From positions 3,987,880 to 4,051,879 of the forward strand of contig PTEX01000012.1 in assembly GCA_003342815.1 (NCBI GenBank): 64,000 nt of DNA, in the 5' to 3' direction. The notes under the pieces are model-generated. The model saw only the letters and a program-made list of their open reading frames with translations. It ran no database searches and had not been told where the DNA came from. Origin of the DNA: Eudromia elegans (taxonomy: Eukaryota; Chordata; Aves; Tinamiformes; Tinamidae). This document shows positions 1-14,830 of this stretch, one piece after another. A program made the translations under genes and the position numbers. Each line of letters begins with the position of its first letter. Positions within the stretch are counted from its first letter, which is position 1.

Positions 1-1098
1 CAATTGGAAATGCAATCAAAGAAAGGAGGAATATGTTTTAATTTGCTGACTAAATTTAGTAAGATATGAATTTGCATCAAAACCAACTTTTCATTAAGGA
101 ATAAAAGGGATAGTATCTGAACACAGAAAACAATCCAGCTCAAACAGCTTATTCCAGCAATGGAAAGAGACAGCATATGCAGTCATATAATCACATGGAA
201 AATAATAATAGAACATCCCAGTGCACTGCATATCATGAGAAAGCCAACTGCCCAAGGGATATGTCAAGAATGATTTATTTGTATACAGTGCTCCCTTTCC
301 ATGTGTCACTGCCTGATTTCTTCAATGGAATTAACCAAATCTCAGCAGAAAAGAACATCTATAGCTTCCTTCTCTACCTTATCTGTTTTCATTTGAAAAT
401 GAATTAAATAGTCCTAAAAGAAACATAGGATCTTCCTCAATGGTTGAAAAAATGGAGAAAGTTGTTTAAAAACACTTAGTTTCTAACTCACATTAATGTA
501 CACATACACAGGTAAAAATCTTACTGAAAACAAGATTGCTATTTTGAGACTGAATGACAGCTTTTCTTGTTACTTTCTTCAGGGATTTTGTTACATAACC
601 TTTTGACTCAATATTGCCCAGCTTTTTCAATGTAATTGTTTTGCCTCTCTATATAAATTATATTATTTCAAACTAATCAGATGTATAGGTGATCTGTCCA
701 TTTATATAAATCACAAAGCTACTTTATTCTTTTCCTCACAACACTATGCTTTTCTTATTACTTACCATACTTCCCTTTTACTTCATTGTTTCTCTGATCC
801 TCCAATGAAACTTCCCTGAAAAGTTTAAGGGAACGAGTATCTACAATGCCAGTACAACTTGTTAGAAAAAATATGCCAATTAGCCAATATTACAAATTCG
901 CAGGCTTATTCTCTCAATTCTTAGACAATTCTGAAAATTTTAGTAATATCATTATTATTTTTAACCTCTCATCTAAACTGCACTAAAATTTTAAATACTA
1001 CTTTTTTACTCAAAAACTCCATTCAAATTCTGAGATAAATACAGAGATCAGTAATTTCTGCAGTGACTTTGCCACAAATCTAAGGCTTGCTATTTATC

Positions 1099-1135
1099 TT
1101 TTTTGTTTGTTTGTTTGGTTGGTTAGTTGGTTTGG
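1099..1135 (+). repeat. (GTTT)n / (GGTT)n simple repeat
   Basis: TTTGTTTGTTTGTTTGG followed by TTGGTTAGTTGGTTTGG. Low-complexity tetranucleotide array. Confidence 0.85.
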
Positions 1136-1172
1136 ATTTGGTTACCCAACACATAAGGTCCATTTTGGCATT

Positions 1173-1256
1173 TCATAGAATCACAGGATCATAGAATCAC
1201 AACGATTAGAAAACACCCTCAAGATCATTGAGTCCAACCACTCCTTGACCATGAAG
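1173..1256 (-). mobile_element. CR1 LINE 3' tail fragment, inverted
   Basis: Starts with the inverted octamer tail (TCATAGAATCACAGGATCATAGAATCACA), followed by the CR1 3' UTR complement (CAAGATCATTGAGTCCAACC). Only about 80 bp remains. Confidence 0.88.
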
Positions 1257-4200
1257 GAAAATTATGGCTTCCTTTATTCAAGTGCTATGAATAACATATC
1301 TCCTATTAAGTTTTGGTCAAATAAGAATAAAAAGGATCAACTATCTTGAATTAATACAAATTAATACTTTGAACAACCAGTAATACAGTATTTACCTCTT
1401 ATGGGCAAAACATCAGCACATCCTGCAAATATACTAACATCACTTCCATCAGAACAATACTGCAATACACAAACAGCAGAGTTTATTCTTACATCATGCT
1501 TATGAATTCCGATTGTTCAGATAAAAACAGGAGAAAAGACAAAATAGAAGAATAGTCCAAGAACGTGCTGTCAGCCCGAGCGAGGTGTGAGGAGTTTCCA
1601 AAAGCCTCAGAAGTCCAGTAAAATATTTCCCCTGGAAAGCCCAAGAGTTGTAACAATGTACTATGCTTTTTAAAAGACTGCTGAAATTCAACACAGAATT
1701 ATACACAACTATTGTAAATAAGTCATAAAGACTACACAAACTAAAGTACAATTAAAAGATATGTCCTGCCTTTTTTCAAAAACATACACTATCTGTACTG
1801 AGAGACCTAATACCTGTGCTTTCACAGATGCATACCCATACTGCCGATGAAACCAATGGAATTCTAAGATGGTCTGTATAGCTGCTAGACACCCACAAGA
1901 TACCACCAAAGTTCTATAAACACTTGAAAACTTTGGTCCATACACCTTTCATTACATTTTACAAGGTTCGGTCAAACTCTTATCTTCTTCATAATGAGCA
2001 AGCAAGCAATTTCTGGCAGTTTATAATGAAGGCTTTTACATAGGTGGAGCTATGTGAGGGAAACAAGGTCACCTCTCTATCTAGACAACACAAATACTGC
2101 AATGAAGCCAACAAAGAGAGAAATGTGCGAACAGCCTTTCTTAATCCAACAGAAAGCACAGAATATATTTTGAAATCAGTGACATCATTATTATTGGAAG
2201 CATAAGTCAGAAAACACTCAGGCAGGAAAGCGAAATCCAAGGAGCAGATCAAGGCCACATCGTTGACAACATTAGGCTCAGAATAGGATGAGCGGTGGTA
2301 TTATCCACTGCACCCGCCACAAGAACTGCGTATGGAAGAGGGTTGCTGATCAGAACCTTTCCAAAGATCTAATAAAACTTTCTGCTGTATGGGTTTTATC
2401 CAGTGTGCAGAAGCAAGCTTAGTATGAAACAGTCCTGCTTCATGTAGTGGTCTGGCAGACTAAAGGATTTTTCTGTTTTGAAATCTTCAGTAGCATTAGC
2501 AACAAAACAGAATTCTCATGAATAAAAAGGGTTCTTCCTATTCAAGCCCCTAACTATTCCAATTCAAGTTGATCTTGAACAGTTAGTCTATCTTTCTCTT
2601 CATCTCCACGTATGCTATCTGTCACCAAGGCTGTTATTGACACAATACTATTTCCCATTGTATTTCTATACATATAAAAACCTTGAAATAGTGCAAATTT
2701 TACAAGATTTCCAGGTGACTTTTGAAGATCAGCAAGCTTCAGTTTCAGCCGGTAAAGTTTTGGAAAAAAAATGAAAGCATTATGAAGCAAGGCCACACGT
2801 GACATAAATATGAAAATGGCCCCCAACATGGCAATTAGACACCGAAAACAGTCTGAAAGAAGATGAAATAGGTCCTAATGTGCTCAATTAAGGAGGGTGA
2901 ATATGAAACACACACCTATCATTAGCACAGAATGGCATACACAGAAAATACCAATGAAGAGGTTTGCTGTCACTGATTTTCCTGTTACTGCCAAGTGAAA
3001 GGAGGACAAAGATGGTACACTGACTAATAAAATTACATAATATTGAATACATTTGGACCTAGTCGTGACCCTAAATTAAATGTTTAATACTTGATACCAT
3101 GCAGCATTATTAAATGGGATAAATTCTGGACCCTTGCTGATGAGCAGTCTGTTTTGTGACAGAGATACCAGCAAAGTATTGCTCTTGTTTGCTTCATGGT
3201 GTCAAAGATTGTCAAAGGGATCCGTGAATAACAGACAACAGCAAATCCCGTGAGCAAAATCACATGTTTAGTATGTGGCTGAGTTGAAGGAAAGAAGTAA
3301 TCGTGCCCCTTTAGGAAGTGATACAGGAAAGCACTCTTAAGGACACAGTACAAGTGCCACAAAGTACATAATACATCAGCACAATGCATAGCAGAGCTAT
3401 GTCATGTGGTAACGCCAGAATTTCCTGAGTCCTAGCACAGAGGGTAAAGGTTTATTCAAAAAGCCAGTTAGCAGAGATAGACTGTCCTAGCACTATTTAG
3501 AGAGGGAGCACAGAGAGAGAACTCCTTGTATATGAAACATACTGAAAGAGAGGCAGGAAATTTCTAAAAAAGCACCACATTCAAAGTACTTCCAATATAC
3601 CATCTGTGGTATGATTAGGCAGTGACAGAATTATTTCAGAGGTAATATTTTTTTTTTGCCCTTCTTCATGTCAATCCACAGAAGAAGAAGCCAAAGAAGT
3701 AAACATTCAGTTAGCTTTACTGACAAGCTTGAGTTTTGCAGGGTAGAGGATTTCATGTCTCATACATTTTCAGTTTGCATGCAGAAAAAAACACTGCATT
3801 CAGTCATCATCAGCCCATTTGCATACGGGTGAACAACAGCATAAACAGTCATCAGGCATTTTTATTTTCAAAATGTTGCGGCCGCAAGTCTCTCTTGCAA
3901 TTTTCATAACCTGCATTATTTTCCACCCATATTAGATAAGCAAGACAGGGATGATTATGGATTATAAAAAGTACATTAGACAAATCTCTAGAACAAACTA
4001 TACATTCTGAGCTAATGTCTTTAATCAGAAGCCTGCATCAGCAACTGTGAAAAGTCACCCAACTGGAGAGAATGACTGAGGAATGTGTCAGGAGACTCAG
4101 TCCCCCAAAGTCACCTTGCCTCTCAGACTGCAGAGATTGACCTGAAAGGGTGGGAAGACCTTCCCCGAGTCCCTTATGAATATTCAGAGCTGCTGAGACC

Positions 4201-7200
4201 AGCAGCAATTCATTTCGGCAAGATTCCTGATCCTCTGCATGCACACAGCCCTCTGGAACAAGTCTGTGCCACAGAGACCACACCAAGGGTTAGCACCAGG
4301 AATGCATCTCAGTCAGGATGCAATCAGGAACAGGCTTTGCCTACTCATAACAAGAACCACTTTTGCCTTCCCATGCAAATAATCCCTGATGAAGAGAGAT
4401 GTTTCCTAGTCTCAGTTATGTTTAATAAGTCATTTCCCCCTCTTCTTGAGCTCTTGTAAAGGAGATTGGGAAAGACATCTGTTCATTTTGTTATCTGACT
4501 GCTGCTAAGGAAACAATAGGAGGACTTGTAAACACTCATAAACGAAGCAATCTGTATTTCCTTAAAATACAGTTATGAATTGCCATCAAGTAAATATAAA
4601 TCCACTGTTTGACTACCTACATTTTTTACTTTCTATGACTACAAGAACTCATTCAAACACAAAAACATACAAAACTAGATTGCACTTAAACATTTCTAGA
4701 TTTTATTTCATTTTTATATATTGCTTCTTGCCTTTAAATGCACTTTTTATATCCCAGAAGAAATACTTTATGTAACAAAGAAAAACAAGCCTGTATGAAA
4801 GTGACAGTTATTCAGAAATGAGCCAATTTATGAAACTTACAGTTCTGCACTCTCTTACATTGCACAGAAAAATCCATATTAACATGGCACATTAGTGAGG
4901 CATAGGTGAAAGCAAAGTGAGGATGTCCAAAATTTTAAGAAAGTACTGATAGCATGTCTCTGATTCAGATGAATCTGAGAGAAAGGAAGCAAAAAAATCC
5001 ATAAAATATGTAATGCATGTCCCAAATATATGAAATTAAAAGATTCCTATCTTCTACTATTATAATTATTAATACAATTGTGGTAACACTAAAATTTCCA
5101 TTGCAATCAAAGTATATTTTTGCAAACACTGAAGTGACAAGTCCCTGCCCCAGAGAGTTTCTAATGTAATTTGAATTCATAAAATCAGTAATGGTCTAGT
5201 TGATTCAAAATTTTAGAGGATGAATATAACCAATTATCTGATGAAAGCAAAGATGACATTTCTGGATAAGCTCAGTAAAAACACTATTAGAATATTTAAT
5301 TTAAAAATAGCAATATATATAGTTATTTCTGCTTGTAGCAACCTGGATAGTCACTGAACAATAATTAGTTGCAAAGTTTTCATGCATAGCATGGTCTTCA
5401 GGGACTGTAGAGATATTTTTCATCATAACAATTAAGTTGCTAACCCCCCTGTAGTTACATGCAGAATAGAACTAGATTGCACAGATTATGGCAACGTAAC
5501 CCAGTTAACTCTGTAATTCATTTTCTCTATAGGAATAAATACATATATAAAAAAAAATTTTTATCTGTCTGTCTGTATATGCACAGTGCATACACACAAT
5601 TATGAGGACAATCATAAATCAGCTACTCAAAAAAAATAAATTTCTCATTATGCTTCCTTATTCTGAAAATATATTCCCGTCACAACTCCATCACCTGTCT
5701 CAAATTTTATTATAGTTGGCACTAAGGATTTCTTCCAGCTACATACAAGTCAGCTTTTTCTGTAGCCAGATAGAGCAAGACTTTGCATAGTACTTTAATA
5801 TAGTGTTTAACGAGCAGGCCTGTCACACAATTTGCTTCCTTGTCATCCTTGGGCTGGCACTAATCAAATGATACTAGAATAAATCTGGGGAAAACTACTC
5901 TCTTAATCTTAAGGCAATTTCTTCAGGCTATCAGGTTATTTTATATGGAGCCCAGACAGAAGATAAAAGTGTCCGTGCAGCATTATGCAGGCATTAATGA
6001 ACAAATATAGATGCCTATACTGTAAACATCTAAATCTAGGTTTCTCTCATAATCAGTGGCTTCCTATCAGCCCAAAGCAAGATTTTATCCTTCCATCGCG
6101 GGCTAGATGGAATTGAAACAGCAGTCCTGGAACAAGTAAGCAGCTGAAAATTAAAACATTTGCTTGACATTTGCTCTCTTTTTCCCGAGTGTATGTTCTA
6201 GACCGGGGCAAGGGTAAAGTAACTCTGCTAATTCCCACAGGATAGGGGAAGAAAATATTCTTACTGAGTTTCAATGCCATTTCACAGATATTGTGTATTC
6301 TCTTCACCATTTTTGATCCTGGCCTACACATAGTTGGACCTCTGAAAATCTCACCTTATTAATGCTTCCCATTTTGACACAACCAAAGTGAACAGGTGCA
6401 TACACTGTGGATCAAACTATAAATCAAATGTTTTCCCAAATTGTTTGTATATTATGATATCAATATATTGTGTATTATATATTATCATATGTTTATGTTA
6501 CGTTGATCCCTGATTAGTACTTTTTTTTTTCTTTGGTGCTCCACTCCAAAACAAATATTATTTTTAAAAAGGCATAAGGCCTGATAAAACTGTAGAAAGA
6601 CAGACATATATTCTAATAAATGCTTAGTAAAATAATTCCTTAAACTACATCTCCAACCTTAAAGGGTTTTCTTGGGAATAAAACCAGCTGAATCGCAAAT
6701 TAGAAAGGCTGGTGTTCATATATTTTTAACAGGTTTTCTAAATTCAGTGGCAATGATTTAGTGTGGAAAAATCTGTGTCCTGGAATTTATACAGTCTGTA
6801 GGATAATCTGAAGGTGAACAAAACATGTGGCAAGGCATACAGCTTCAGAAACCTTAAACTGGTTATTCACATCCAAATAAAGCTCAGTAAAATAAAATTC
6901 ACAGAAGAGAGAGAAGCTTCCATCTTGAGCCCAACTCTGAACCTTGGAGCATAATTCCTACTAAAAGTAGCACTGTCCTGCCAGACCTTGTTTTCCTACT
7001 AGAAAGATTTTATAGCTAGCAGAAATCCACAACCATTAAGCTATGTGTTTTTGCTTTAAGCTTCAGATTATTACAGACAATGTGAGTCTATCTTCAGCCA
7101 AGGGGTTATCCCCTCTGTGTTTTAGTCAATCTTAGGTTTGTTACCACAAAGGCTGCAGGCATCATCTCCCCTCCAGCACTTACTATCCTTATCAAATTTG

Positions 7201-10200
7201 GCCAATTAACATTTAAGGGACTTAAAGAGAGCACTCAACTGTCCCATCTCTCAAACAGCAGCTCTGCTAAATATCAGCCCTCAGAAAAGTTTTATGAAAG
7301 TAAATCCTAATTAAAATTTTGACAGAAAGAAAAAAAATATATATTTGTTTTATAGGCTTAATGTTGTACTAGAAAAGAATTCTTGCCTCTTGGCTGAAAG
7401 GCTAAAGCTGTGGCTAAACTTTTGGAGCTGGGGCAAAATATTTAGCTTGCATTGTCCTGCCCTTATCCCATGTATCCTGACCCTACCCAGACAGGCAAGA
7501 GTTCCCTTTCTTCCCTACACCACAAGATTCCCCTGGGAAGGAAAGACAGGCAAGCAAAGGTGTGAGGATCCAACAGGATCTGTTCAGGTAGCAACCGTGC
7601 AGCCTCAACGTAGCCTGAGGCACCCACCTAAGTCTTTGGGAAGAATATTATATTTAAAGTGAGCTACTTGTTCTCAGAGATGGGGTGGGGGGCAGAAAAG
7701 TGATCTTGATGAAGGGCTCATGCTATAAGAAGGGATGTTGTGTGTCACTGGGTCTCAAAACTGCAAAGAAAATCAAGGATTGTTGTAGCTTTTGAAGTAT
7801 CCAAGCACAGTAGAAGTGCAACTGTGTTACAGCTACTTTAGGAGCACACTTTGTAAAACGTCTGTAAGGTACTATATGAATAATGTGGTGGCAAAGATGA
7901 AAGGAGACAACAAATAGAGCGTGTTAAAAAAAACGAGCAGAAGTGCCTTAAGTAGGAGTTAGCAGAAGCTGAATTGGTTAGCATATAACTGAGGATCAGC
8001 TAGTGTTGAGAACAGGCAGTTGAGAAGTAACTGGAAAAAAGAAATTGATGGAGAATATTAGCACAGATAAAAAGGATAGTACAGACAAAAATCATAGAGG
8101 TAGCGGGCTATATTTATGCTCACATTCACCTCATGCCATTAACATCTTCACTTAAGTCCCCAAAGAAAAAAGAGAGGTAGCCCCCAAGAATGATCTGCCC
8201 CAAGAAAAACTGGTTTGGAACGTTTGGACAACAGATTCCAGGGATCTGTAAAATCGTTGTAAGAGGTCTGCAAGTGACAAGTGAAAAAAGTATACCCACT
8301 GAAGTAGGCTTCATGTTTAAAGAACAGGGTTCTCATCTCAGGTGGAAGTCATGTGTTAACAACTTGCGTTTTGTCAGTTAAAAAGTCATGGAAGCACCAG
8401 ACAGTGACTACGCTTCCAGCTTGGATAGGCCCTCAGCTGTGAGTATCCTGTAGAGTGGGATGAATTTGGGCTGAAGAAATTAACTTGCCACTCCAGACAA
8501 GTCAGGCTAATATATCCCCTTGGGTACAGATCTGGTTGCATATAATACAGAAAACAGAAGAAAGAAATTGGGACAAATGCAAGTATTTTTGTCATACATC
8601 ATTCTTAAGCAGGGATGCCTCCAGAAAGGCATAGCACAGTATCATAGATATTGAACTGAGCTAATTTCCTCTAATGTTAGTCATACAATGCCACTTATCA
8701 AAGTTAATTGCCTTGGCTGCCTTTATAGTCAATGGAGAAAGATGGATCTCTCAGGAAAGGGATCTCTCTTTTCATGTGGTAACTCTTTTCACTGCTTACA
8801 GTGGCAGTCCAGACCACTAACTGAACAGAGACAAAACACATTCAGATGGATTAGGTTAGAGGGAAAAAAAAATCATACACTACCTGACTCCCCCTGAACG
8901 GGAATGTCCCCTGTGCCTCATGTATTGTATGTTGGAATCAACATCTCATCAGGCTAAATGTAAGTATTATATGCAATTACATATATCAGTCACCTATCTG
9001 CAGAATGTTAGATATATTATATCACTACTGAGAGCAGTGATGCATGGTAACCAAATACAAGCCAAAAGAGAAAAAAAGAGAAACTAGGAGCTAAAACTCT
9101 ACTAGAGAAATTTCAGTTTTTCTCAATTGTTTCAATTTTTCTTTTTCCTCTCTTTTTTGTTCTCCTGTGGATTGCCCTGGAATCATACAACTTGAATCTA
9201 ATCAGGATTAGAAACTAGCTATGTCCATACCTGATACTTGTGGTTTGTACATCTTACACCTAGGAATAGGCTTTAGGAAAACAGTCTGCGTATTTTTCCC
9301 TCAGAAAAGTTGTAACATGGCTCAGTGAGGAAAATGCAGTGCATAAAAAAAATAAACTAGAACTAGGGAGCAGTGGTGTAATGGTATGAGCTTTGAGTAC
9401 ATGCCACAGAAACACATGACTTCACTAACATCCTCTGATTAGGCCTGTGCTTGTTGGAATGGCTGGAAGACACCTTTCCAGTAGCAGAAGGTTTAAGAGG
9501 AATGTTTCAAAGCCAAAAATACTAAATTGATTCACAGAGTTTAAGGAGTTTCTTAGTAATAGAAACGAATAATCTTTTAGAGGAAGAGATTATTACTAAC
9601 TTTAAATTTTCTCCATCAAATATACCAGAAAGCACTGCCATCGTCATTAGAACACATTGCCATTATCGTAAAGAGATTACATGATGTTTATGTGCATTAT
9701 ATTTCTATAAACATATCTGTCTCTGCAAAATAAACATATTTAAAACTTCAGAGATAATTCCTGAAAATTGCACCAATGGCAGAAAACAGTTTGTCAAAAG
9801 GTCTTAAGTACAACAGTCAGCTTATCTGATTTTCTAGCTGAGATAACTATAATATTAAGATTCTTCAGACTTTTATCTGCCTCTTGAAAATTGTTCCTAC
9901 ATTCAGAGGTCTGGAATAGCATATGTATACAAAGAAAATCTAGCTGGAACTGAAATTGATAGGGTAATTTTTTTTCTTAGATGAAACTGCTATTTTCCAG
10001 ACTCTAAAACTAAGTATGTTTATTCTTGGTCTATTGGTTAAGCCCAGCTAATCCCCTGCCAGCCCTCGTTCAAACTTCACCAGGACTGCACTCAGTGCAA
10101 GATGCATGTCTTCTTTGGGAAAAGAGTTTCTCAGTGGAGGGTTTCATGAAGGCCTGTTTGTAGATCTCATTTACTTGACACATCCATTGTATTTATTTCC

Positions 10201-12637
10201 ATAAATAACTCAGTATATGTTTCAACTCATTCCCTAAGATGAATCTTCCTTCACCATGGAGAAGCCAGGACAAATGATAAGTCCTGCTAGAGACCAGGGA
10301 GATAGAATTTTAAAAAGCAGGATATATCTAGGAGGATGAACCTAGGAGGAAAACTAAATCACTGGGTTCTCTAGTACAAGTAGTTACTCTATTGAGTTAG
10401 GGAGTTCAGTTCATAAACAACAGAACAGGACAAAGATCCTTGAAACTCCAGTTGTTTGTACTCTGATTCTGTTGTTACATTTTTGGATGAATAGCAGATC
10501 TTTTATAAGACTGACAGAAATTGCCAAGAACTGCTAAGAATAAGCAATTGGCCATAAAGAAACAGATCTTCCACCAAAATTCTATGTTAGCTGAACTCTG
10601 AGGTTTCCAAATTGAGTTCAAGTAATCAGATTTTCCAAACAAGTTTTGCTTTGCCTGAAGATCTATGATCATTTACTTTCTTCAGATAATGTTTGAGAAT
10701 TATAGCTGGTGGTGATTCCTAATAAAATTCTAAATTATTTCACAGTTGGACTAAACTAAGCAGAGATTCTAAAATTGGTATGCTGTATAATGTGGAAATG
10801 AAATTCATTTCTAGCTCTTCCACATTTTTTTTATTACTCCGATACAGATGAGCTATTCAATAGTGCATCTTACACACCAGATAAAAAATTAATTAGTATG
10901 GTAATCAAGTTTTTTTTAAATAGGGTAAATTTTCTTGCTGAAAAAATATTGAACTTATTCTCATCTAATGCATTCACACATCTCAAAATAGTTGAATTTG
11001 TTTAGTTTTCCCATACACATTTATCATGTCATTCTACAGATCTGGAAATAAGTACCTGTAAAAAGGTTTCCTAAAGCTTCGCCCAGAGACAGAAACAGCA
11101 ACCAAGATTATTATTTCCTTGTTTTAGTTATCAACTGTTTCCTTTATCCTCTAGAATACTTTTTCACAAATAATATTTCCAACATTTTCTGTCTTTTAAC
11201 ATTCCAGTTCACCATTAGCTTTATAGACTTGTCAAAGGGAAAAAATAGACTGAACTATTTGATGAAAACAATCAGCCTAAAAGTTCAGACCCATCAAAAC
11301 ATGACAATTCAGAAGAGAAGAAAAAGGGCTCAGTACGAAGCAGAATAGTTCATGAACATACATTCAAGTACTTTAATATAGTTTTCATCCATAGATATGA
11401 CACACTATATATATCTTTAATAATTGGTCAGCCACCATTAGCTACTACTCGAGGATCTTTCTACACATGTCAAATCGATCAGATTTCACCTGCCTAAAAT
11501 CCATTCAGACACTTCAAACTCGTTTAGACTACTTCATTGCATCATAAAAAACACTTTATAAGAATACTTTTTTCCTACCTTTTGCCTATCACTTTACATA
11601 AAGTACTCTGCAAGAAACTTAAGTGTCCTATAATCCAGAGCACCCATTTGAAGCCATTGGACTCCTTATTGACAAAGTCAGAACAGTACATTTCTTCTTT
11701 TGAGTGTTACAAATATCAAATGGAATTTATTTTGTTACAAAAGAGAGATATATTCCTTTTTTTTCTGTAGGGAAATCAGATATATTTAATTGATTATATT
11801 TAAGTATTCAAAGATATGTGTAATTTCTCCTCTTCTCAGCTAAAGTATCATATCAAAACTCCAACTATGGACCAAAATACCAGGATGTATAGATATTTGA
11901 GAAAGAAGCTAGGCTTTGATAGACAAGAGGAATCTTTAATAAGTCATAGTCAACACAGGTCAACAATCTACAGAGACATAGATTGTTACGGCAAAAAGCA
12001 GGATTAAGATAAAAAAAAAAAATCTATTTCATTACAAAACTCAGTACCAAGAAATGTTATTTAGGATTTTCACCAGCTCTCTTAACTGCTAAAGAAAAAG
12101 CCCTGAAGCAATGAAAATGACGGAGCAATCATATTTGCTATACTGCACAAGCAGAGAAGGGGGTAGGTGAAGTTATGCAACTGCTTGACCCTTTTCATGT
12201 TCTCACTTTTGAAGTACAGAAGCCTCACGACTTCGGCGCTCACAGGCAGCTGTAAACCTGAGCATTCCCTGGGCTTTGTGTGTCCCTCTGAAGCACTGCA
12301 GAACTTCTTGGGGCCCGGCACTACTGATAATTATCTCAGAAAGATCTCAGAATCTCAATGCATCAAAGAATTTCATCATATAGAGGTTTCAACAGAACAA
12401 TACCAGAGTAAGAGTTTGCCCTGTTACTAGTCTGAGCTTGTTAAGAGTTAACAATTAGGCATGTCATCAGACATGACCTTCAACTCAGCAACTGTACAGG
12501 GAAAGATATCTTCCTTAAAAATCACCTGAGAAAAGTCTTGTAAAAGGTATGTAGAGCTGAAGTGGTGAAGAGATTTGCTGGAAAAATGTTCCTAACAACC
12601 TATAGCTTTAGCTATGTAGTATTCTGTAGCAGTTGCC

Positions 12638-12658
12638 TTTTTTTTTTTTTTTTTTTTT
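12638..12658 (+). repeat. T21 homopolymer
   Basis: Twenty-one uninterrupted T residues; simple low-complexity tract. Confidence 0.95.
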
Positions 12659-14346
12659 GCCTGTAGATTTCAGCAACAATATATTGAAGATGTCAAGAAT
12701 TATCAAGGGGGGGACAAAAAGTAATTTTAAAGACATTGGCCATTGAAAAAATAAGGAAATCCAAATGTATCATTCTTACAGCCTTATGTCAAAAAATGAC
12801 CAAAATGCCATCCTGAATGCTACTGGTCACACCTCTAGCCTATTCTTCATCTAAGCTATAAATTTCACAATACCACATTAATGAGATAATTTTCTCTTCT
12901 GTATAAAGCTTTTTTCTCCAGTCTCTCTCATTATTATGCTGCTTGACTATTTGTTTTTACTTTCGAAACAAAACCCTTAACCTCTTTAAAATATTTTACT
13001 TATGCTACCTCACAACATGCTATGAGCTTTCAGTCAAAAGCTTGTGATGAAGCTCATTGTATGGCTTGAGAAGACACAGCAGAAAGTTATCCTTCTACTC
13101 ACCTCAGTGCATTTTAGTTCCACCTACGTGGCTTGTAGCAAAGGTTTTCACACTTAGTATGAGAGATCATTTAGCTGCTTAGAAAGCTTTTGCATGCAGC
13201 TTTGCAGTAGCTTCCCTACCATTAGTTTGAGGGTTCTCATAGTTAAGAATCCTGGTCATATACCAACCGAGGACATTAAAAAATTTATTTGTTACCATTT
13301 CCTATCTAAAAATAACTTGCTTCAAATACAGCATTCAGTGTTCTGAAAAGAGTTAGATTCTTCAAATATTTATATTGCATTTATATTGTATGTTCTGTAA
13401 GTATATATTAAATATATTTTGTGCATTAAACTTCTCATTTAAACATAAAGCTCTTCAGAAATATAGTTCCTTGAAATTAGATGCACAATAACCTCCCATA
13501 AGTCAGGGTTGTGGAAGGAGTGTCAGTATTTCTGTGGCTGCACAGCAGGATGGGAGCAAGTGCTCCCTGCTCCTAGGGAGGCAGGGATGACACCTGGAGT
13601 GGTAGGAGGAAGGGAAGGAAAACAGAAACCTCCCATTTCTCTGCTGGGAAAGGGGTCTGCTGGATCAACGTTGCCTTCTGTGTGCTGTATATTCACACAG
13701 CACATACCAGTATTGAATTAATTTGACAAAAAGATACAGAATTTAAGATAGAGATTTGCAATGAAAACCAACGGGTGAGGTAACCATGGGTTACCACTTT
13801 GGGTTGCTTTGCTTCCCATTGTGTCCAGAGAAACAGCACTCTGTTTTCTTTGTTGACAAACAAAAAGGAATCATAAGAAACAAAGGTTCTGTAATCAATT
13901 TTTCTCCACGGAAACAAATTAAAACAGTTTAAATTCGACTAACTGCTCAAGTCAAAAAACAAGACAATAAGCCATTTTTTCATCTGTCTTTAAAATTTTT
14001 AAATAGAATCTCTGCCTCATTCACTCTGTACCTTCCAACACCAACAAATGACATAATGACACGAGCTTCGGGTGCTTTTACCATGCAAAGTTTAATTTTT
14101 TGATAGACAACCATCTGGGAAATGAGACCACCCTGTGAAAAAGTGGTATACTAAAAGTATAGTAGCAGCTCTATTAAAAGTTGCTTGACTCAGTGCACAA
14201 TCTAATATTCCTTAATTCCTTGATTGTACTTTTTTCTGATTCTTATACTGTGTTTTTCTTCTTTTTCATGCTATTTCTTAAACAAAACCAACAATAAGGT
14301 CTATCATGCAGAGCCAAAAAGGCCCAAAGCTGGTATCATCAGGAAT

Positions 14347-14388
14347 GTACACACCCACACATGTGCATGTATGTACATACACACATGT
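14347..14388 (+). repeat. Alternating purine-pyrimidine tract with palindrome
   Basis: A mostly alternating AC/GT/AT stretch that contains the 14-bp palindrome TGTATGTACATACA (14368-14381). This type of sequence can adopt Z-DNA or cruciform structure. Confidence 0.75.
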
Positions 14389-14496
14389 CAAAGACAGAAT
14401 GCAGTGAGAGAAGACAAAAAAAATGATAGAAGGTTTCAAAGGAGACACTGTTGATCATAACAATGGGAGAAATCTGGGTGTGAAATACATCTGGAT

Positions 14497-14610
14497 CAAT
14501 CTTCACTTCATATTCACTACATATTTTTTCACTACATATTCACTACAATCTTCACTACATATTTTTTCACTACATATTCACTACAATCTTCATTATATAT
14601 TTTTTCAATA
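14497..14610 (+). repeat. 38-bp minisatellite, about three copies
   Basis: Units begin CAATCTTCA at 14497, 14546 and 14584. The second unit is 38 bp. The first is 49 bp with an extra 11 bp, and the third is partial. Inside each unit the shorter phrase TCACTACATATT is itself repeated. Confidence 0.9.
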
Positions 14611-14799
14611 GAAAATTCTAAAGAGAATAGAAAGGAGGGAAGTTAGAATTCACCCACAGATGACTTGCTGGAACTGACTTGCATAGGGAAAAAAAAGAAC
14701 TCCACTTTCCCAGTATTCTCAGGCTGCCAAACACAGCAAAAAAGCCTGATCTCATGATTTTCCTAGCTAAATAGTTGGGCTAGGAGAGGAGTAAATCCG

Positions 14800-14830
14800 T
14801 TTTTTTTTTTTTTTTTCCCCTCTCTTTTTT
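14800..14830 (+). repeat. T17 run and pyrimidine tract
   Basis: Seventeen T residues, then CCCCTCTCTTTTTTTTG. Polypyrimidine tract on the plus strand. Confidence 0.9.

Larger units (their letters stand above)
1257..14496. other. Intron sequence without recognised gene
   Basis: AT-rich and stop-rich in all frames. Beyond the T21 tract and scattered short A/T runs I see no gene, RNA gene or recognisable mobile element. A GC-richer patch at about 13510-13690 has no recognisable coding content. Confidence 0.7.
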
